NCBI GenBank assembly: GCA_963556195.1
Contig: OY744532.1
Coordinates: forward strand, 80,571,234-80,635,233
Direction: 5' to 3'
Length of the DNA stretch: 64,000 nucleotides
From: Sepiola atlantica
Taxonomy: Eukaryota; Mollusca; Cephalopoda; Sepiida; Sepiolidae
In this document: positions 23,895 to 36,439 of the stretch, piece by piece
How positions within the stretch are numbered: the first letter of the stretch is position 1
Layout of the letters: every line of letters starts with the position of its first letter
Notes under the pieces: generated by a model
Told to the model about the DNA's origin: nothing
The model's database searches: none
The model's input: only the letters and a program-made list of their open reading frames with translations
Program-made: the position numbers and the translations under genes

Positions 23895-23955
23895 GTATCA
23901 GGTTGTATATGAAAAGAAATCAAATAAAGTGCTGTATCATATAAGAGAGCTAATA

Positions 23956-24099
23956 TAATTTATTTAGATACTGTATATTACATAATTCAACAATGCACGG
24001 CGGTTTCATCCAAAAGGGCAGATTTACTAAAGATGTCTTAATCTGCCCTTTTGGATGAAACCGCGGTACATTGCTGAAATATGTAATATACAGTATCTA

Positions 24100-24108
<9 letters not shown>
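23956..24108. mobile_element. Foldback element with 69-bp arms
   Basis: Left arm 23956-24024 and right arm 24040-24108 are complementary at 65 of 69 positions around a 15-nt loop. The loop-proximal part contains CCAAAAGGGCAGATT and its complement. The right arm ends inside a TA array. It would make a near-perfect RNA hairpin if transcribed. It resembles a MITE, but no target duplication beyond TA can be judged. Confidence 0.85.
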
Positions 24109-24139
<31 letters not shown>

Positions 24140-24143
24140 CATA

Positions 24144-24194
<51 letters not shown>
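24109..24194. repeat. (TA)n(GA)n microsatellite
   Basis: Two TA arrays around a short spacer, then GA units. Confidence 0.95.
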
Positions 24195-24440
24195 TATGAA
24201 ACTAAAAGTAAACTTTTAGTAGAAAGAACCTATAGTGAAATGGTAAAAGCTCAATATACGAGATAGAGCAATTATAAAGATAGATGGGCGAAGAGTGATA
24301 AACATGCACGAATGTACAAATTTATATCAAACTTCGATTGTTCAATGCAAGGTATATTCTGTAATAAAATTATGTTTTGTATTCTTTCTTTAAGCCAAGG
24401 TTTTTCAAAGATCGAGATCTTTTTTGTTCTAAACATTCTT
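24195..24440 (-). repeat. HHR family I element, minus-oriented remnant
   Basis: On the minus strand this matches 62210-62410: AAGATCTCGATCTTTGAAA (about 24402-24420), CCTTGGCTTAAAG, ACCTTGCATTGAACAAT, GCTCAATATACGAGATAGAGC on the plus strand, and AACCTATAGTGAA. Stem II, GAAA and stem III of the hammerhead are kept, but the CTGATGA half is lost, so this copy should not cleave. Confidence 0.6.
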
Positions 24441-24574
24441 GATTAGTATCGTTATATACTAAGTTTGATCTTCATAAGGTAGCATACAAATTGTATAAAA
24501 CGGTTCTTACTCGTCTTAGGACGAGTTTACATCTAGTTTACGCACACACACCAACACACACACAATATATATAT

Positions 24575-24656
24575 ATTTTTTCAAATGTTGAATTGTGCCT
24601 TTTCTATTGCCAACTTGTCTATCTGTATAATTCCTCTGATGATAAGATCTCGATCG
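24575..24656 (+). repeat. HHR family I element, 5'-half remnant
   Basis: Matches 62125-62204 (TTGTCTATCTGTAT, CTCTGATGATAAGATCTCG) and stops before GAAA. With 24195-24440 it shows the two halves of the element in inverted order. Confidence 0.55.
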
Positions 24657-24660
24657 ATAA

Positions 24661-25266
24661 TCAGAAAAAGCGGACCTGTGAATAATTTAACTTACTTTGC
24701 TTTTGTGCTTTGGTGAAAAGCTGGAAATTATAATGTTCAACAGCAAGTAAAATTATTTAATGTAAAACAACAAACGGCTCTGAACTGCAAACATTTTAAA
24801 GAGCATACATTGAGTAGATTTTGAATCACAAACATTGCTGACAGTACTACATTTATTTGTATTTCATATTTATTTTGATTTTACTTTTATTTGTTACCCT
24901 AAAATATTGCAAGCAAATGTCGCAATGTAAACACGTTTGATTAAGATTATTAGATAAGACACTATAGGACACTCAGCAAGGAAATGTTGCAATTTTGTAC
25001 CTATGATGCGAAATGATATATTTATAAGATTATGGAATCAGACCCCACGGAGAGGTACCAAGTGCAATAACATATATGAGTGTGTATATTAATACATTAA
25101 CAGGACAAATATCGGTAGATTTATTCCTTAATTTATATTACGTAAGAACGGTGTTTATTTCGTAGAACGACCTGTATACATACGTGAGGAAGCCCTATAG
25201 ATGACCTTGCGCGAGGTAAGGATAATTGTATGTGTGGGTGTAAAGTATGTGTTATTATATGTATGT
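24661..25266. other. Unassigned AT-rich DNA
   Basis: Nothing recognisable. Confidence 0.5.
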
Positions 25267-25293
25267 ATATGTATATATATATATATATATATA
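25267..25293. repeat. (TA)n microsatellite
   Basis: Short TA array that abuts the foldback element. Confidence 0.95.
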
Positions 25294-25424
25294 AGAACAA
25301 GTGGTTAGGTAAAATAAAATACCTTTTAAAGCAAGTTCAAAGATGCGATATTTTTTTAAAAAAGATATCGCATCTTTAAATTTGCTTTAAAAGGTATTTT
25401 ATTTTACCTAACCACTTGTTCTTA
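25292..25424. mobile_element. Foldback element with 60-bp arms
   Basis: Arms 25292-25351 and 25365-25424 are complementary with two mismatches, around a short A/T loop. The ends read TAAGAACAAGTGG and CCACTTGTTCTTA. The right arm plus flank recurs at about 25706-25815. Confidence 0.85.
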
Positions 25425-25567
25425 AATTTAATTTGGATTCTTTAAAGAACGTATTAACTTTTCAAATATTTACATATTTCACGTGGAAGCGTGATCTCGT
25501 ACCGTTAGTGAGAAAATAATAAAACACCTCATTAACTGGCTGCAACAACTACACCGGCTGTCCAATA

Positions 25568-25625
25568 AGATCAGAGCTACAACTACACTGAAGAGGCCAA
25601 TTCTATCTTGGCGAAATTCATCTGT
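25568..25625 (+). ncRNA. Decayed hammerhead-like motif
   Basis: CTGAAGA is followed by GGCCAA...TTGGC and GAAA, giving a 5-bp stem II with one unpaired G at its base. TACA before the core can pair with TGTA after ATC. Stem III is essentially absent. It is either a decayed ribozyme or a chance match. Confidence 0.25.
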
Positions 25626-25705
25626 AATATAAACTTAAAATGAAGTATATAAAGAAAAAAAAAGAAAACAATCGCTATCGATTTTTTTTTTTTTTTTTCT
25701 TTAAT

Positions 25706-25815
25706 AAGAAAAAATATCGCATCTTTACACTTGCTTTAAAAGGTATTGTAATTCACCTAACCACTTGTTCTTAAATTTATTTTTGATGCTTTAAAGAAGG
25801 TATGTACTTTTCAAA
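25706..25815 (+). repeat. Partial copy of the foldback right arm and flank
   Basis: Shares ATATCGCATCTTTA, TTGCTTTAAAAGGTATT, CACCTAACCACTTGTTCTTA and GCTTTAAAGAA with about 25363-25475, then TACTTTTCAAATATTTA. A T-run (25684-25699) precedes it. Confidence 0.8.
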
Positions 25816-26085
<270 letters not shown>

Positions 26086-26088
<3 letters not shown>

Positions 26089-26340
26089 GACGTGAAAGTA
26101 TATTATCGCACATTGTTCCAACTTGTTTTTGTTTTTTTTAATGCATTTAAGACCGATTATTTGCTTGTTTGGTTGGTGGCAGAAATAATGCACGAGCTAC
26201 TTTTCTAAGACATTTTCTAGGTTTTTCTTTTTTTATCTCCGTTCTTTCTTGTTTTTTTTAATTTTAACTTTTATTTTTATTTTTTCCCTCTTCTCATCTT
26301 AATAACCTCAACTATTGCAACGCCACATTGTGTATTGTCG
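26086..26340. other. Unassigned T-rich DNA
   Basis: Several T-runs. Nothing recognisable. Confidence 0.5.
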
Positions 26341-26364
26341 GCAGTTGAAACCCTTATTCCAGAC

Positions 26365-26436
26365 ATATAATTTCCTGATGATCTGCCAAGAAAGTACCTG
26401 CTTGGTAGGGAAACACGTGTAGGAAAAATTTTATTA
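26365..26436 (+). ncRNA. Type I hammerhead ribozyme (family E)
   Basis: The core CTGATGA is at 26375-26381. Stem II is eight pairs, CTGCCAAG (26383-26390) with CTTGGTAG (26401-26408), closed by a T-G wobble next to the core. GAAA is at 26410-26413. Stem III is the self-complementary CACGTG. The cleavage triplet is GTA, with the cut expected after 26421. Stem I has TTTC/GGAA pairing with an internal loop and outer AT pairs. The wobble at the base of stem II is unusual, since G-C is typical, and may lower activity. AGTTGAAACCC about 25 nt upstream is a weak B-box match. Confidence 0.7.
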
Positions 26437-26521
26437 GAATAAATCATATTTGTAAGAAAAAAATCTTTAATGGTGATCATTGGTGTCCTGAAAGGAATGC
26501 TTTGGTAAGCCTTCATAAAAT

Positions 26522-26523
<2 letters not shown>

Positions 26524-26582
<59 letters not shown>

Positions 26583-26653
26583 AATGTTTAATAAAATATT
26601 ATATATATAAATATATATATATATGTATATATATATATTTATATATATATATC
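26524..26653. repeat. (TA)n microsatellite cluster
   Basis: TA array, short spacer, then interrupted TA. Confidence 0.95.
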
Positions 26654-29359
26654 TACATGTGTATGTCTGTATATATTTATATTTAGTGTTGGATGAGACA
26701 ATCAAGAGTGCTCACTTACTTGCGTGAGAGCATTATTTTTCAAAATGACACGATACAGATTTATGATCATTTATCAGTACTTTAAGTTTCAAGGAAAAAC
26801 TACAAACTCAACCCGCAAGATTAAAGATACCAAATGAGTAACTTGTAAAAGTTTGTATCTTTAACACTGCAGCTCAAGTTTCCAGTGATTCATAAAAATC
26901 GAAGGTACCAATGGATGATCAGAAATATGTATAGTGCCCATTAAACAAATATGTCTGCATATATTTATGTTATTATTAGAAAATATCAAATTCTATTCAA
27001 ACAGCTTTAAACACTTTAGTCTACGATCTTTATTTGCAATATGATTTGACAATAATTTATATCTTCAACAATACATGCACATACATATGCACATACATAA
27101 ATATCACTCAAAACAAACACATTTTAATGATAAAACGTAGAAAGTATGATTAAAATAATTAGCGTTTTGTGAGCGACAGAATAAGGAAATATGCGTAAAA
27201 TGAACAGAGAGAAAAATGAGTGGCGACTTATAGAAATAAGGGATTGGGAAGACAAAGTAGAGATAAACAAAATACGTTTTTGAATAGAATGTATATTCGT
27301 TTTCCAATTAAAGTTGTGCCAGCGTAGAGCTGATATTAATCATTCAGTAAAAGATAGAGTGTTTTAGTAAAACTGAAGCGTGTGCAATCCTCCGTGTCTG
27401 TGCTTTGTCAGTGCGTGTATAAGCAAACCATAAATCATTAAGAAGCTTATGTATTTCCAGGTCTGAATCTGCCAAAAAATAACATTCCAGGCAATCATAG
27501 CTCACACAATGTTAGTATCGACATATCGATATTTCTAGTTCTTGTCTGCTTGCCGATCTGTAAAATATGTCTAGACGTTTATTTACAATAATAACTTCTA
27601 TAAAAACGTATCGACGTGTATGTGTGAGATCGAATCACATCATTGATTTTGATTCACCAACGCTGGCATTGTTTGTACTGCATTGGAAAGAACGTCACCT
27701 TTACAGAGCAGAGTCGCTGCGAACCGCATTTCTTTTAATATACGATCTTACAGTTACACGCTAATCTATATACTTTTCTCAGCATTTTAAATCGTATGAT
27801 AGTTTCCTGTTTTTTCCTCCTTAGTAATTTCCGTTCTGCACTATTTTCACAATTTAACCGTAAACCGAATTTCACCGAGATCGACACAATTGTTGAAACA
27901 TACATATCAAAGCTAAAGTGTAAATATTACATCCGATAATAAAAAAAATCACTTTAACTACTCTTATTTTATCATTATTTCTGAATTAATCTAATTTCCT
28001 CCCTTAATGTGCAACGCTGTTGATGCTTACGTGGAACGTGTTATATTAGTTTAGTACTATATTATTATAAACTTACATTGATTGATACCTCGAGTTTCAA
28101 AAACTGTCATTATGATAAAACTCCATATCGAAAACACATCCAATAATTTCTACCATCTTAAGCCATGCTATTAATTATTTGGAAAGTTTCAAATAAGTCA
28201 TAATTCATTTTTCTTTTAGTAAAATAGTTAACCCTAATTATGTAATCGATCCCTGTTTGGTGGATATGTGCCCCCTATTATATTTTAACATATATTTATA
28301 TTGCATTTAATGGGAAAGACTTTTGTACCAAAAGTGATCTGCGTTTCTAAGACACATTTTGAAGTATTGATTGATTTGCTCAATGTTATCTGATCAAAAC
28401 TAACCAGACGACAATGAACAAGAATATTCAAATGGAGGTCGCTTACCAAAATCGGCTCGCGACAGAAAATGAAAACGTCCTCATTTCATAGTAATTCCAC
28501 ATGTTGTAAATTTTCAAATTAATGATGTATTGTTGTTTATCTACATAGAATCGTGTTCATCGATTCATTTCTTCATATTTGTGACTTACCACTCACAAAA
28601 GACAATTTCACAACATTCCCTGTAATTTTTAACCATTTAATCTTTTTATCACTTTTTATCACTTTTATCACTTCCGTTATTCTTTCCACTGCAAACATTT
28701 GAATGTAAGTTCGATGTTTAAACACTTGGACCCAGATATATCAAATCTTATTTTAGCGTTTAATATCTTAAAACTAAGTTTGCCCCTTTGAAATTACATT
28801 ACTGCGCTAAGTGTTAGTTGTATCTACAAAACCAACTCCCAAATCGCATATTTTATATACTTTTGCAATTATTTTATAATATTTTTTAAATTTTAATATT
28901 TTTAGAATCTCATATTTTACATTTTATACTTTCATATAAAAACATTGGTTCCAAGTAATTAAGGATCTTGACATCTAATGTAAAACCACATAGGCTATAT
29001 ATTTTAAATTAATCTAATTAGTCGCTAAATACCATCAATGAATAGTCCTATTCAGATTTATATAATCAGATACGTGATTCATGAATTTCTTAAAAAACTA
29101 ATGGTCTCGATATTGACGTTTACAGTAGTTGCATCAATTTTCACCTTTTATGAGTTCTATTTGAAATATAACTCTTAAAATATATAATGCTTTGTTAGAA
29201 ATAACATTTATTTCACTTTAACAAATACACGATAAGATACCGTACTGAATACTAGATAAAATCCAAATATAGAAATTCTACACTGTCTGCCCCTCTAATA
29301 ACTGAATAGAAAACTAAGAAACACACGCACACACACAAATCAAATGTTAAAAAAGTGAA
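26654..29359. other. Unassigned AT-rich DNA (2.7 kb)
   Basis: I see no gene, RNA or repeat here. Short frames such as 27104-27307 (-) and 27567-27764 (+) have no recognisable domain. Confidence 0.5.
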
Positions 29360-29361
29360 TA

Positions 29362-29397
<36 letters not shown>
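29360..29397. repeat. (AAT)n microsatellite
   Basis: About 12 AAT units, the only clean trinucleotide array in the window. Confidence 0.95.
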
Positions 29398-29799
29398 TCG
29401 TGACACAGCACACATGAATTTGGAACTAAAAAACAAAGTAATATTGCACACAGCAGTTATAACTTTTGTAAAAAGAAAAAAAAAAGAGACGGTAACGAAC
29501 TTACACACATACACACAAGCAGAACATATTCGGTCCACGTTTTAAAAAAATGCATTCGATGGGTGGGGAAACTGATACCTTGATTGTTATTTTGTCGAGT
29601 GCGGTTTTTTGATCAAATTGTGTTGTTTTAATCTGTTTTTGTTTGATTTAAATGTATCGTCGAGAGAGAAATTAATTGAATTAACTTTCCTTGTTTTTTT
29701 TTGTTTAGCCGAGAGCATTATTTTGTTTTATTTTTGTCTTCTTTTTGCCCTCCTCATATTACAATTTTAGTATATAAAAGAAAAAGAAACAGCGACTAA
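29398..29799. other. Unassigned DNA
   Basis: T-rich. Nothing recognisable. Confidence 0.5.
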
Positions 29800-30893
29800 T
29801 TAAGACTAAGTTGAGGTCAGCCAAATAAAGGGAGTTAGAATGAGGGAGTTGGCCTTTTGACGGTGCGATAAGGGTTTTAGCGAAGATCCGATGTGGTGAC
29901 CGTAGGGCCGTGTCTCTTCCAACTGACGGGTTGGGATTGAGTTATGTTCGCTACGCGTGACCCGTTGATGTAGCCGGTTAGCTAGCGATGATACGGACAA
30001 AGAGTTGTTTCGGTGCACACGCGTGAAAAAGCGATTTTGTAGCCATGAAAAGATTGGCATGCTATATTTTGGAGGGGGCCTCGGAGTTATCGCATCGGTA
30101 TGGGTTATTGTTGTTTAGTGGATCTGTGGGGTCCACGAGGGCACCGCAACGGTATGGCGGGTCTGGATGATCGTGAAATTAGGTTCGTGTAGGAATTTGG
30201 TTCGGCCCGAAACGGTTTGATATGGCGTCAGAGCGATTGACATGTAAGAATTAGTTAGGAAGGAGTGAGTAGGGTCAATGTTGAATTTGGGCCCCTTACA
30301 TGTAGGATATTGAAAGGCGAGTCGCCGGCTCTGAAGTTAATTGACCCCCTTGGAACGGATAGACAAAGTGCAGCGAGCCGGCTTGGAGGAATTGACGAAT
30401 CATCCTTGGTTGGGAGTTAAGTGTCGCTCTGGTCCGTGTTGAAAAGCATAGCGGTCGAATATTATGATAAGACATATTGCAGGGAAAATAGATGGCTCAC
30501 CAGTAAGGGATTATCAGAATTTTAAAATGGAGGTTTTCTGTTTTGCCCTGTTTACTGTTAGAATTTATTGGATGGGTGTGGTGAACTGTGTGACTAGGTA
30601 TCATGTGCAGATGCCCGTGGGATCAAGTGGTCAAGCAACCTTGCGACAGGTGAACACCCAGCGTGTCCGATAATCGATGGTGACAGGGATGGCCATAGAG
30701 CCGATATCAGTCGTAAGGAGAATTTCGTTACATCCCAGGAAAGGTCATGAGGCCGATTTATAGCAGCCGGGTCAAGAGAGTGGAACTGGGATGTCCAGCT
30801 GCGCTGACCCCTGGTTCAGACCAGACCCTGCGAAGGGGTGTGTAAAAATTAAAAAAAACTCTTAGGATTTCTTTTGTATAGGGAGGGGAGGAA
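29800..30893 (+). other. GC-richer island, possible LTR-element interior
   Basis: This kilobase is clearly richer in G and C than its surroundings and has abrupt edges, which suggests inserted DNA. It ends in a purine tract (AGGGAGGGGAGGAA, 30880-30893) directly followed by TG, the arrangement of a polypurine tract before a 3' LTR. I could not read any gag, protease, polymerase or integrase motif in any frame. The frames at 29806-30060 (-) and 30464-30673 (+) are unknown. Confidence 0.3.
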
Positions 30894-31210
30894 TGTAGGA
30901 TAATGCCCCTATGGGAACTGACGTATCTGTCGGGAATCGTTGGTTTGACTTGCGACAATTAGCACGGGGGCAGTTGAGTGCAGATTAGGACCTGTTCTAA
31001 CAGTCAGAGCTAACAGACGTGACAAGGTTACCGTGTGACGAGACTCCAGATCAAGGGTCAGATTGCACCTGCAAGATGCTCTCTGACGTCACGGGCCTTG
31101 CGTAGGAAACAGAGGATCCGTGACGTCACTCGTTCTCGAGAGAAGGAGTTTTCGCCAGTCTGGGTTTTTGGAAGCAAACCGATGAGACGTGATTGTTAAA
31201 ATGTAATTTA
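30894..31210 (+). repeat. Candidate LTR-like segment
   Basis: Starts TGTAGGATAATGCC after a polypurine tract. It contains two perfect CRE palindromes (TGACGTCA at 31084-31091 and 31121-31128), as promoter DNA might. The 3' limit is a guess, and neither a second LTR nor a target duplication was found. Confidence 0.3.
31084..31128. promoter_or_regulatory. Paired CRE-like palindromes
   Basis: Two exact TGACGTCA sites 37 bp apart (start to start) in a GC-richer context. CREB/ATF factors bind this sequence. Function here is inference. Confidence 0.35.
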
Positions 31211-31569
31211 CAACAGATAAAGGAAATATTTCCCTTAAGGGAATACAAGCGAGAAAAAGCCTTTCCCCCTTCTCTATGAATGGTTAAGAACATAATTGTT
31301 AACTGACTACGATAAAGTAGTGATTTGCTCTCTCCCTCGCTATCGACGTAGTGAATGACTCCCAGTTAAATCACAAAGCTTATAATAGAATGTATTAAAT
31401 TTAAAGAAGAGTGCGTCTTCGGATTGCGTCATGAGGCTTTTGTTGCAGACAACGGACGGTGTGGTTCGCGGCACGAAGAAAAGAAAGAATTCATCCACTA
31501 GACGACACGACCAATCTCTACACAAGAGAGATAAATCTAAGGTAGCCAACATCTTAAGTGTATGCTTAT
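31211..31569. other. Unassigned DNA
   Basis: Frames on both strands at 31340-31636 overlap each other and run into the foldback element. Nothing recognisable. Confidence 0.45.
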
Positions 31570-31963
31570 TCCATGATAAATACCAGTATACTGAAATCAT
31601 GCCCTTAATAGGGTTAAGATGAAAATTCATATGCACTAAATGTACAAAAGCAAGGAAATTCCCAAATTTGTTACACTTTTATTGTCATTTATTATGGGTA
31701 TCGCTACAAAAAAACCAAACCATTTAATTATCACATCACTACAGTATACATCTCTGTGCATGAGTGTATGAAGTGTGTGAGGTGCGCTGTAGAAACATTC
31801 CTACCATTAAAATGTATAGCCCTGTTGTGCTCGCATACCCTTAATGACAATAAAATTGTAAACATTTAGGAATTTCCTTTCTTTTGTACATTTAGTGTAT
31901 ATGAATTGTCATCTCAACCCTATTAAGGGCATATGATTTCAGTATACTGGCATTTATCATGGA
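31570..31963. mobile_element. 394-bp foldback element with about 133-bp arms
   Basis: Left arm (31570-31704) and right arm (31832-31963) are inverted copies at roughly 90% identity. They share TCCATGATAAAT, CCAGTATACTGAAATCAT, GCCCTTAATAGGGTT, CACTAAATGTACAAAAG and TTTTATTGTCATT. The centre (31705-31831) is unique. It is a non-coding MITE-type element. Confidence 0.85.
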
Positions 31964-32151
31964 ATGTCACTACTTTCGTAAAGGCTATGCGTCAATACAA
32001 TGGTCATTTTTAAGGTTTTTAAAAATTTTCTGGAAAACTAAGGTATGTGGTAAACTGAAATTAAAATGCTATCAACTAGACCCTGGAACACCTATCTCTG
32101 CCAAAAATAAGCTGAACCCATCAAATAGTTGATTAGATACAGGGTGGTACA

Positions 32152-32170
32152 TACGTACGTACGTACGTAC
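32152..32170. repeat. (ACGT)n palindromic microsatellite
   Basis: Between four and five ACGT units, each self-complementary. Confidence 0.9.
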
Positions 32171-33088
<918 letters not shown>

Positions 33089-33246
33089 CTTCAATGCAAT
33101 TATTCCTGCAGTAGTAGAACGCTTTACGACAGCTGCCTGTAAATAGGATTAATCTCTCGCTAATTTACCGATTGGTGATGAAGACATTTTAAATGAGTTT
33201 GAAATATAACTCATGTTCCGGGGTTCGAGTGTGTGAATAATTTTTT

Positions 33247-33288
33247 TCTACACTATTCTCGTAAGGACGAAACGTATACGTATGTATA
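33247..33288 (+). ncRNA. Hammerhead-like motif (family F, unit 1), core deleted
   Basis: Keeps TCTACA (stem I), TAAGGAC, GAAAC, the GTATACG stem III and GTA, but the CTGANGA core is shortened to CTA. Predicted inactive. Confidence 0.4.
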
Positions 33289-33555
33289 TAAAACAAATTA
33301 TAATTATTTGTTGAAACCAAATGTAAGCACGGCTCTGTAGTAAGTAGTAATAACCCCACTGTTATCGTGGCTTTAATGCAATGCTATTTTCAATAGTAGA
33401 ACACCTTACGACAGCTGCCTTTAAATATAATGACTCTTTCGCTGATTTGCCAAATTGTTGACAACAGCCGTGTACGCTTGGAGGTTAATATTTTTATTTT
33501 AAATATAACTAGTGTTCCAGAGTTTGAGTCCGGCGAACGGTGTTAATAACTTTTC

Positions 33556-33601
33556 TCTACAGTGAGAATTCCCGTAAGGAAGAAACGCATATATATGTAG
33601 A
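33556..33601 (+). ncRNA. Hammerhead-like motif (family F, unit 2), core mutated
   Basis: Stem I is perfect (TCTACA/TGTAGA) and stem II is TTCC/GGAA, then GAAA. The core reads GTGAGAA instead of CTGANGA. Predicted inactive. Confidence 0.45.
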
Positions 33602-33859
33602 TAAAACACGAATATTTATAATTATCTTTCGCCACTAAATGTAGGTTGGACTCTGTAGTGAGCAGTATAAATACAGTGTAATCGTTGTTTCAATGCTATG
33701 TTCCTTTCAATAGTAGAACACCTTACGACACTGACTATAAATAGGATTACACTCTCGCTGATTTACCAAGTTGTTGACAACGTGTGTAACTAGGACGTTA
33801 GAATTTAAATTTCTAATAATACTAGTGTTCCGGGGTTTGAGTCCGGCGAATAATTTTTC

Positions 33860-33905
33860 TCTACACTGACGATTCCTGTAAGGAGGAAACGTATACGTAT
33901 GTTGA
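33860..33905 (+). ncRNA. Hammerhead ribozyme-like motif (family F, unit 3)
   Basis: The core CTGACGA is intact (33866-33872). Stem II is TTCCT/AGGAG with a T-G closing wobble. GAAA precedes a self-complementary stem III (CGTATACG), and the cleavage triplet is GTA with the cut after 33899. Stem I is TCTACA/TGTTGA with one mismatch. This is the only unit of the array that might still cleave. Confidence 0.6.
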
Positions 33906-33924
33906 TAAAAAAGAAATATTCATA

Positions 33925-33927
<3 letters not shown>

Positions 33928-34012
<85 letters not shown>
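33928..34012. repeat. (TA)n microsatellite
   Basis: Right border of the array. Confidence 0.97.
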
Positions 34013-34013
<1 letters not shown>

Positions 34014-34260
34014 TAGCTGGCCCGTGGGTTGGCATCGACTGGAAAAGTAGATTTATTCACGAGATCTCATGCCCTAACATTGAACTATTGAATTATTATG
34101 GTAATCTATCCCGAACACTGACCCCAGAACGCTAATGTGTAACAGCAACCAGAAAAATGTTCGATCTGTGGGTACTTTGTATGTTGTAAATAAGTATTCC
34201 TATATTGAAAACTGTAATTTGTTATAAATAATTCACTCAATATTTTAGCTAGGAACACAG

Positions 34261-34263
<3 letters not shown>

Positions 34264-34321
<58 letters not shown>

Positions 34322-34372
34322 GGGGGGGTGTGTGTGTCTGTATATATATATATATTATATATATATATATAT
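34264..34372. repeat. (TA)n(TG)n compound microsatellite
   Basis: TA array, TG units, a run of 9 G, then TA again. Confidence 0.95.
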
Positions 34373-36210
34373 TTAATCATACTCCAATGACCATGTCTTA
34401 GATTATGTTTTGCCGAATACTTTCAACTCGAAGAAACCGACCGAACCTCGAGCAAAGACTTCAAGCTGAAACTAACTACAGTACACGACTTTAATGCAGC
34501 TATTTCAGAGACGCCTGACCACCGGTGTAATCCTTGTAATCAGCTCGTTGTGGGTGTAGCAAGTGATACACCTGGTCTATCTCGATAATAACACACGAAC
34601 GCCTTTCTTACAGCCACCCTTTCTCACTTAGTGCTTTGGAACAGTGGACAGCACATCACAATATACATCATCATAATGTCTGCGTGATTTTTCGAAGATG
34701 TTGGACGACATTAGATGGATACGCTAAAACCATCACACTTAAAATTTACTTGCTCTGTTAGGCACGTGATATTTCTCGTGGACTGTAAATTACTTCACTG
34801 TTATTCTGCGTACTGTGAAACAGATTCTGAAAGGTATTAAACCATCTCTGGCTTGACAAGATGTTATCATTTGTTATGGAGTTTTCTTTGCTTTTGTAAG
34901 ACAATTCTCTTGGGCTTTGACGATGAATATTTTTCTCTTGCTAGTCTTGTGTTGGAAGTAGCAAATAGTATTGTTCAGCGCTGGCTTCTAGGTCCATAAT
35001 CTCAACCATATCTTTTTCGCGAAGTTGTAAATCGTCTTCATACTCAATTAATCTTACCCGTAAATATGGCCACTATCATAGTAACCACTTACGCTTAAGT
35101 CACAATTTGCCTTGTTTTATGTAAAGGAAAACAGCCTCGCCAAACGTTCATACACCTTTAAACGACTTTACTTGTGCAGAAAACAGTCAGAACACTTTTT
35201 TTATCATATTTCCTGCTAGCAACTCCTTCCACATCCAATGAGAACTTAGCAGATACCAAGCTTCACGATTTCATTTAATCCGGCACACATGAACAATGTG
35301 CAGGTTACTCTATTTCAACATGCTGATGCTTTTTAGATGTCCATAATCTCTAACTCTGAAATTAAAGGATATTACATCCGTTCTAGTTCAGCGTAAATAA
35401 AACTTTTAAATGCTGCTGAACTAAAAAAAAAATATTAAGATACTATCAAATTTGTGACGTACTTGCTGTATAAATATTGATTGCAGTTTTTTATCAGTAT
35501 TAAATTTACAAAACACATGTAAACTTTAGCATAGTTTTTAGCAAGGAATTGCTTCTTCATAACAACGTAATTCTGTCTTAACGCAAACACTGGAGAAAAT
35601 GTGACGTTTTATATCAATAAAAAAATGCCATTAAGTAAACGTATGACTAAACTTAAGTCAAGTGCAAATGCGAAATACGCGGAAGTGGACGTAATACATC
35701 CGTTAAAATAAATGGATATATTATGGGTCTATTAAATAACAATTTCGTCCCAAAATATCCTTGTATGTCCCGTCGACATGACCTAATGGATGAAAGCGCA
35801 TCAGACGGTTGGCAATAACTTCCCTACGAAAGGAGGTTGTAATTCCTTTGGCAAAATCCTAATGACGCAAAGTCAGTATATTCCCTTATAACTGAACACT
35901 AACTCTCAGCTCGGGTAGCCATACAAAAAAGTTTAAAATAAAAAAAAACATGAGCGTAACACGATCTTTATTGTTTGTTTTTATCCGAATTATATATAAG
36001 TAAATATCGATAGTTATCTGAATAAAACGATATAACTCGTAAGAAATTTAATGAAAATACATAAATTTAGAATGAAAAGTACTATTAAACACGGGCCTGG
36101 CCCCAAATAATGTATTAACTACATAAGGTTAAACTCAATTACCTGGGTAATTTTGTAGAAAAATTCACAATTGCACTTTTGTAACCACTTATAATCGTAT
36201 TTCAAAAAAA
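34373..36210. other. Unassigned AT-rich DNA (1.8 kb)
   Basis: No gene or repeat recognised. Confidence 0.5.
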
Positions 36211-36377
36211 TACTTAAGAAAATGTAAGTAACGTTTGTATGTTTATATATGTATTACCGTCTAAAATGTATTTTCTAAACTAAAAAAAAGTTATTTATGC
36301 ACAATGTTATCATGGATGATTGTCGTGCACTTAAACATCCCAAACTCTATGATTTAGGTAAATGTGTAGGTATTAGC

Positions 36378-36379
<2 letters not shown>
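36211..36379 (+). repeat. Dispersed repeat, copy 1
   Basis: About 93% identical to 40866-41029. Shared blocks include GAAAATGTAAGTAACGTT, GTCTAAAATGTATTTTC, TTATTTATGCACAATG and GTAAATGTGTAGGTATTAGC. Both copies end at a TA array, which suggests the array is part of the element or its insertion target. Confidence 0.85.

Positions 36380-36436
<57 letters not shown>
36380..36436. repeat. (TA)n microsatellite
   Basis: Directly follows the dispersed repeat. Confidence 0.97.
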
Positions 36437-36439
<3 letters not shown>

